From NCBI GenBank assembly GCA_036346355.1, contig CM070588.1, forward strand, positions 558,001 through 622,000: a stretch of DNA of 64,000 nt. The letters run 5' to 3'. Of this stretch, positions 57,502 through 64,000 are shown one piece after another. Numbering within the stretch: position 1 is the stretch's first letter; every line of letters begins with the position of its first letter. The position numbers and the translations under genes are program-made. This DNA comes from Rhipidocladum racemiflorum. Taxonomy: Eukaryota; Streptophyta; Magnoliopsida; Poales; Poaceae. The notes below the pieces were generated by a model. The model was given only the letters and a program-made list of their open reading frames with translations, made no database searches and had not been told where the DNA came from.

Positions 57502-58851
57502 TTGGGGATTTCGAGACTTAAGTGCATGCTTTTAGTTCAAACCCCTGGTTCCGAACTCCGAACGAAAGTAGGATGTTCCGGGGTGAGAATATTAATAGAT
57601 GGAATAGAGTTCCTAGCGAACCTTATAATTTTGGAGACCCAGACCTTAGACGTTATTTTGGGAATGGACTGGTTATCCAAGCACAAGGCCGTATTGGATT
57701 GTGGACGAAGGACTATCTCAGTTGAGAGCCCGTGTGGAAAGAAAGTGGAATTTCAAGCTACTGCCGTTAGAGAAGGACAGTTGATGGTTAACAGTACCAA
57801 GGCAATCAGCATAGAGGATGTCTCAGTAGTGAATGAGTACCCAGATGTTTTTCCTGAAGATCTACCTGGTATGCCGCCAGACAGGGACATAGAGTTTGTG
57901 ATAGAACTTGTACCTGGTACAGCGCCGATAGCAAAGAGACCTTATCGGATGTCCACCGAGGAGTTGGTAGAGATGAAGAAACAGCTAGAGGAGTTAATGG
58001 AGAAAGGATTTATCAGATCGAGTTCATCGCCGTGGGGAGCACCAGTTTTGTTTGTCAAGAAAAAGGACGGGAGTTTCAGGATGTGCATTGACTACCATGC
58101 ACTCAATGAAGTCACCGTGAAGAATAAGTATCCGCTACCTAGGATTGATGATTTGTTTGATCAACTGAGAGGAGCCGGAGTTTTCTCCAAGATTGATCTG
58201 AGATCGGGATACCATCAGTTGAAGATCCGATCAGAGGATATTCCAAAGACAGCATTCTCGTCAAGATATGGACATTACGAGTTTCTGATTATGTCCTTTG
58301 GACTGACGAATGCGCCAGCATATTTCATGAATATGATGAATAAGGTGTTCATGGAATATTTGGACAAGTTTGTCGTCGTGTTCATAGACGATATCCTAAT
58401 CTACTCCAAGACAGAGGATGAACATGCCGAACACTTAAGGCGAGTTTTGGAAAAGCTGAGGGAACAGCAACTTTTCGCCAAGTTCAGCAAGTGTGAATTT
58501 TGGAAGGATAAGGTAGAATTCCTCGGACATGTAATGACCGCAGAAGGAGTCGCCGTAGATCCAAGCAAAGTAGAAGCGGTGTTACATTGGGAGCAGCCGA
58601 AGACTGTGACCCAGATCCGGAGTTTCCTTGGAATGGCAGGATACTACCGCCGTTTCATTGAAGGCTTTTCGACAATTGCGAAACCTCTGACGCAATTGCT
58701 GAAAAAGGAGAAGAAGTTTGCTTGGACGCCAGAATGTGAGAAAGGATTTCAGGAGCTGAAGAAGCGATTGACATCGGCACCGGTGTTAGTTCTACCGGAT
58801 GTTGCTCAAAGCTTTGATATTTATTGTGACGCATCGCGCCAAGGACTTTGA
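57502..58851 (+). pseudogene. gypsy pol, protease end to RNase H start, family A copy 2
   Basis: 449 codons open: protease end (ILGMDWLSKHKAVLDCG) and reverse transcriptase. RT motifs are SSSSPWGAPVLFVKKKDGSF, MCIDYHALNE, FSKIDLRSGYHQLKIR and the catalytic VVFIDDILIYS near 58374-58404. EFLGHVMTAEGVAVDPSKVE and SFLGMAGYYRRFIEGFSTIA follow, then the RNase H start DIYCDASRQGL. A TGA at 58849-58851 interrupts before CVLMQNGKVVAYASRQL. Copy 1 has the same stop. The frame upstream (protease DSG region, ~57440) is broken. Confidence 0.9.
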
Positions 58852-60206
58852 TGTGTGCTGATGCAGAATGGAAAGGTCGTCGCTTATGCATCAAGGCAGT
58901 TGAGGCCGCATGAGGAAAATTATCCAACACATGCACATGACCTAGAGTTAGCTGCCGTAGTGCATGCCTTGAAGATATGGCGTCACTATCTGATTGGAAA
59001 CAGATGTGAAGTGTATACGGATCATAAGAGCCTTAAGTACATATTCACCCAGTCGGATCTGAATATGAGGCAAAGGAGATGGTTAGAGTTGATCAAGGAC
59101 TATAATGTTGGAATCCATTACCATCCCGGAAAGGCCAACGTAGTTGCCGATGCCTTGAGTCGGAAAAGCCACACTGTGAGTACGTTGCTAGCCACAAGTC
59201 AGGAGGAGTTATGCCAGGAATTTCAGAAAATGAAGATTGAGGTGGTACCTAGCGGATTCTTGGACGCATTGGAAGTGAAGCCTACCCTAGAGGATCAGAT
59301 CCGGGAAGGACAGAAGGATGATGACAAGATCCGCAGGATTAAGTCCATCAAGGAAGAAGGCAAAGCAGAGGACTTCAAGTTGGATGAACAAGGCACGTTA
59401 TGGATGAAGGATCGCATTTGTGTGCCGAACAAAAAGGAGCTGAAGCAGTTGATTCTAGAAGAAGCCCATGACTCAAAGTATTCAATTCATCCTGGAAGCG
59501 CCAAGATGTATCAGGATTTGAAGGAAAGATTCTGGTGGCCGAGCATGAAGCGTGAAGTTGCCGAGCATGTTGCATTGTGCGATGTATGCCAGAGAGTCAA
59601 GGCAATGCATCAGAGACCCAGCGGGATTACTACAAATTTGAAAATACATGAGTGGAAGTGGGAGGAAATCGGAATGGATTTCATTACCGGTTTGCCTAAG
59701 ACTTAAGGAGGTTATGACTCTATATGGGTTATAGTGGATCGTTTGACCAAAGTAGCCCATTTTATCCCCGTGAAGACCACCTACTCGGGAGATAAATTAG
59801 CAGAGTTGTACATGATCAGGATCGTCTGTTTGCACGGAGTGCCAAAGAGGATTGTATCGGACAGAGGTACCCAATTTACCTCAAGGTTTTGGAATAAGTT
59901 GCATGAAGCCATGGGAACCCGTTTAAACTTCAGTACAGCTTATCATCCACAGACGGATGGACAGACCGAAAGAGTCAATCAGATTCTGGAGGATATGTTA
60001 AGAGCTTGTGCATTGGCTTATGCTACCTCTTGGGATAAGAGTTTGCCGTATGCTGAGTTTAGTTACAACAATAGTTACCAGGCTAGTTTACAGATGTCAC
60101 CTTTTGAGGCACTGTATGGTCGACCCTGTCGGACGCCATTGAATTGGAATGAGACAGGTGAACGCCGTGTCTTTGGGCCAGATTTTCTTCAAGAGGCTGA
60201 GGAGCA
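58852..60206 (+). pseudogene. gypsy pol, RNase H and integrase, family A copy 2
   Basis: RNase H continues with LELAAVVHALKIWRHYL, YTDHKSLKYIFTQ and VVADALSRKSH. The integrase zinc finger follows (EEAHDSKYSIHPGSAKMY ... VALCDVCQR). The DDE core is MDFITGLP, IVSDRGTQFTSRFW and QTERVNQILEDM. A TAA at 59704-59706 replaces the CAA seen in copy 1. The frame ends at the joint with antisense element B near 60206. Confidence 0.9.
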
Positions 60207-60967
60207 GATTGCCAAGTGTAGACCTAGAGAACAAACCCATAGCCACGAAAGGAGCTATGGCGTTCTCTAAAAAGGCTACTCTCCCACGTGCTACGTAGTA
60301 CTCTAATACTGCCTGACGGTGGTAACGGTCAGCAGCATGAAGGAACTCAACTATGATCCTATAGTGCTCATTAGGCCTTTGATCGGGATCTATGTAACTA
60401 GTGTCTCCTCGGCAACAAAGCGGTATCTCCTGCAAATCGCCATCTCTGGAAGTGCGTGGCGCAGTCGAACGATGGCCATATAAGCAACATCGCTCAACGC
60501 GGAAGACACCGAAGCTCCAAGACCATCAAAAGTACGATCTGCCTCTCCGAACTGTGTCCTAGCTGGGATCTCAATCCTAGCTACGTACTCTATCGAAACT
60601 GGACTCGCCATCCTCTGGTAGACGGTGTATCGAGGTGTCTCAAACTGTGCATAATCTAACATCTGTGCTAAGACTCCCATCAATCCCGCTCCCAGACGCT
60701 CGGAAGTGTGGAAGCACGGCGAATACCCTTCCATCTGCACATTTAATAAGGAATTAGTATTCCAGATTAAATGCAAGATGCAACGATAACGCACAAAAGT
60801 AAAGAGTAGAAGACAAAACAGTAAAGAATTAATAATGTATATAACAAGTTTTATTTTCCTAAGTGTAATGTGTCTATTCAAAATTTTAATTTCCCTCTTA
60901 ACGACCATTCTAACTAAGGTTCTCCTACAGCAATGGCTCGATAATAAATCAGAGACCCTCATTTTTA
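60207..60967 (-). mobile_element. Leader and orf0 start of element B, copy 2 (antisense)
   Basis: Same joint and content as 45731-46489. Minus-strand text includes SERLGAGLMGVLAQMLDYAQ, FDGLGASVSSALSDVAYMAI and NEHYRIIVEFLHAADRYHRQ in two frames. The primer-binding site is degraded near 60937-60948. Confidence 0.75.
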
Positions 60968-61205
60968 TGTCAAGAATAACATAAATATGAGGCTCTTTAA
61001 GTGCATTCTGTGCCATTCCCATGATCATATCGCACGCACAAACACAATTTGGAAATTACAGCCACACGTATACACATTTTTATTACATCACCAGTTTTAT
61101 AGTGTTATTACAATACCAAAAGTAGCAGGAAATTAAAACCATGTCTCATAGTATGCCAACTATTCCATAACTCCACAGGCAACTGCTGAGATGAACTTAG
61201 AAAGA

Positions 61206-61273
61206 TCAGTCGTCGCTAAAATTCGCAGGTTCCTCATATTCATTCCCATCATTATCGTAATCTTGCTCTTCAC
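61206..61273 (-). other. Candidate LTR exon b (element B, copy 2)
   Basis: Same sequence as 46731-46798. Confidence 0.5.
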
Positions 61274-62557
61274 CTAAAAATATTTGTTGAAGCAAGTTGA
61301 GTACATTGGTACTCGCAAGACTTTGTAGTGTATGCAAATCCTGTAATAAATGCAGGCTGAAAATAGAAAGTGGGTTTCTACGGTTGTTTTGCATAAAGCG
61401 AAAGTTTTGAATGAAGTAATACTGAATAGTAATGGAAAGCGTAAATAAAACTTTTAAGACAATTTGATAAGTAATTGAGATAACAAGTAATAAAAAGATA
61501 ATAACATTTTACTCACGGCCCTTTGTGAGCAAAATAACGAACAAGACCCTCCATGGTCTTACATGAACAAATGTAACGATAAGTGACATAAAAGGGGTGT
61601 AAAATATTTCCCAAATCATTTAATCAAAGGTTTTTGAAAACAGAAACAGCTAACTATGTGATGACTTTACCAAGTGCTCATGACCGCGAGCTCGGCTAAT
61701 CGATTAGTTTTAGACTCTGCAGAGTTTGTACTGCTTTACCCACAAGATATGTTCTCCCTTTTTGCAAGCTATAAGACACACTTCCTTTGGTATGCCCGCG
61801 AGGAGTTCATAACGAAACCGTTCGATTACTTGAACCTAACTTTGCACCAAATGATGTTGTTTAACCCTGACTATGATGGAAGCTAAAAAGGTAAAAGAAA
61901 TTCCGGAGTCAGTAACCCACCAGGAATAGAAATTCCGGAATTAGTGACCCACCAGGAATAATAACAGCCCCAGATTCATAATCAGACGTACACCGTACTT
62001 CTGCCTACCAGAGTGCAAAGCTAGTTCCAAATAATTTTAATTGGTTAAGACTGTCCCATTTCAGTACTTGTGGATGTACGGTTATCTTGGCCTGAAAACA
62101 ACACATAAGCTCGGTCCTTATTATGACATGGGCGATACTCCACCCTATCTACGTACACGTTAAAACATGTACAACCGGCTATTGCCAATAATCACCCACG
62201 TCAAAACAGTAGTTTTATTTTTTTTTTATCAAACTACCAGTATCCTTTACTGCTTAAATAAACCATAAAAGATTTCATAAAGAAGTGTGTATGTGGTATA
62301 GATGTCATCGTATCATTCTAAGCATTGCTAAGCAGATGAAAATTAATAATCGTTATAGCCCATCTATGGAATGAATCTACCCATACCTATGGTTATCATG
62401 GAATTCATGTCAACATGATTGAAGTAATCCATCAATTTGGGTTATAGCTACCAGGGACTTAAAATAGACATTCATATCATAAGCATGCAGGAAGATTCTT
62501 AATCACATTTTAGTTGTTTATGAAATCTGGGATCAAAATGATCAAAGGGGTGCTTGC

Positions 62558-62620
62558 CTTGCTCCTCAGCGGTATAAGCTGGATCGGTGTCGTCGACGGC
62601 GTAGTCGGTAGTCTCAGCGT
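62558..62620 (-). other. Candidate LTR exon a (element B, copy 2)
   Basis: Same sequence as 48078-48140. Confidence 0.5.
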
Positions 62621-64000
62621 CTATACGTTGATTAAGAACATGGCAAATAGAAATATTTCAATATCGATAAAAGAAGCAAATACATAAACGATGAAAATAG
62701 AAGTCGGAAGATTCAATATCAATCAACCCAATTCAATCGATTATGGCAATCACTTCATCACTTCATGTATTAACTAAGTTATATGGTTTTGGGTCCTAAG
62801 GGTAAAGGTATAAGGGTATACAACGCAACTACTTTTCTTTATGTTTTCATTTTATTTTAAATTTTCGAATTCAGGAAGCTAAGATAGAAAAATTAAATAA
62901 ACAAAATTCATCTTCAGGATTTGGGGTTAATTATATATATCAATTTAATATCTAAAGTAGCATTTAACATGACAACTAGAATCAACATGGTATATCTTTA
63001 ACTTCTATCTCATGATCTGATCCTAAATAATGTAATTAGCACCATAAAACAAGTTTCATTTTATTTGAATGATTTTTGCTCAAGTTATAGCAATTATATT
63101 GAATTTATGCATTAAGTAAAGTCCTAGTATGAAATTTTCACAAACTAGTTCCAAATCCAAATCTAATTACATATTTGGACAGTACTTGACCTAAGGATTC
63201 CAACAAAATTAGTTTCACTCAGTTTGGACTTTATTTGCAAAATCTCTACATGCTACATAATCAAATTTCATGCTTCAAATTTAAATTTAAATTTAATTTG
63301 CTAAACAAGTATTAAATATTTTTGTATATTATGAAACTACATGATTTAATATGAATTTAGAAATTTATCTCATTCAAATTGGAGCTATAGTTTAAAAGTT
63401 AAAAGCATTTGAATCAAATCGGGTTTCTAAAATCAAGAAATAAAAGGAAAATACGCTTTCCTTAGAGGAAGACGCATTTCAGCGTTTTACGCGGGCCAAC
63501 ATTTGAACTGGGCTGCTGCTGCTGACGCCAGGGGTCCACCCGTCAGCGGCTTGTGTGCGAGTGCGGCTGCGTGTGGCTAGCAGTTGGGCCCGTCGGCCGA
63601 CGCAGGGTGTTCGTGCGGTGTGACGCCAAGATGGCCCACATGGCAGTGAGCCAGCGCAGAGGAGGTGGCCGACGGCCTCGCCGGCGGCTCTCCGGCGGCG
63701 TCGATCGAGTTTGGAGGGTTCCTACAGATTCAGTGGATCATGGCGAACCTAGGGGTGTGCTCGGTTATGGGCAGTGTTCGTAGGTTTTGGGCTCTCGGCG
63801 CTGGGTGGCGGCGCTTCACGGCGGCGCAAGGTGCGGCGGCGCTAAGGGAATCCTTGAGCTTGAAGAACATGCATGAGAGCATCTAGAGGTCCTAGGGACT
63901 CTATTAGCGCACTTAATCAAAGCAATAGGTGACCGGGCGAAGCTCTCACCGAGCGGCGGCAATGGCGGATGGGGTTACCCGGTGAGGGAGTTCCTTGGGA

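Larger units (their letters stand above)
60968..64000 (-). mobile_element. LTR of element B, copy 2 (runs off the window)
   Basis: Nearly identical to 46490-49520. The stretch matching 47560-49070 differs at only about two bases. By offset its other end would lie near 65.46 kb. Confidence 0.85.

Noticed and set aside
58849..58851. Programmed stop readthrough in the gypsy pol
   Set aside because: Only one TGA shared by two duplicated copies, with other breaks nearby; a simple nonsense mutation is enough unless the family consensus shows it.

Overview
This is nuclear DNA from a grass, most likely rice or another Oryza. The evidence is intron-containing plant genes, Tourist-, Stowaway- and hAT-type MITEs, Tekay-like Ty3/gypsy elements with LTRs of 3.4-4.5 kb, SIRE-like Ty1/copia pieces and a tRNA-derived SINE. 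There are no prokaryotic features. Most of the window is transposable-element DNA. I can support two host protein genes and one tRNA gene, all on the minus strand.

Layout. 0-5 kb: broken hAT, LINE and copia (SIRE-like) fragments placed side by side. 5-7.6 kb: MITEs and short duplications. 7.85-11.26 kb: a solo gypsy LTR (family A, minus) with an intact 5-bp target duplication. 11.3-16.5 kb: AT-rich and A/T-run-rich repeats, including a 668-bp tandem duplication and two tRNA-like promoter modules. 17.0-19.4 kb: N-terminal exons of a gene with an ACT domain like that of STY-type protein kinases; no kinase domain was found. 19.7-26.8 kb: GC-rich and CT-rich DNA, LTR fragments, a copia 3' end, a MITE dimer and a SINE. 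27.2-32.1 kb: a complete seven-exon gene for a secreted, GPI-anchored PI-PLC X-domain protein (406 aa). 32-40.8 kb: copia and gypsy remnants, an eight-unit minisatellite and tRNA-Gln(UUG). 40.85-64 kb: a tandem LTR-internal-LTR-internal arrangement of the Tekay-like family A. Each internal region is interrupted at the same place by an antisense, incomplete element of a second Tekay-like family (B). The repeat offset is about 14.47 kb.

Most interesting observations. (1) LTRs of three diverged Tekay-like subfamilies carry matching exon-like blocks: a short acidic segment bounded by AG and usually by a GC donor, and a second acidic segment ending in a stop. In A and B the two have compatible phases and stay open when joined. 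This may be a spliced leader mini-ORF inside the LTR. (2) Differences between the two nearly identical tandem copies cluster at CAG/CTG/CCG trinucleotides. That suggests base-calling errors at CHG-methylated cytosines rather than true decay, so several apparent frameshifts may not be real. (3) The 5' LTR of the first tandem unit is deleted, and the junction holds a 26-bp filler copied from about 100 bp upstream. (4) A SINE and a LINE 3' tail a few kb apart share the same 3' end.

There are no operons. The two host genes are independent; their introns have taken up MITEs and a LINE tail.
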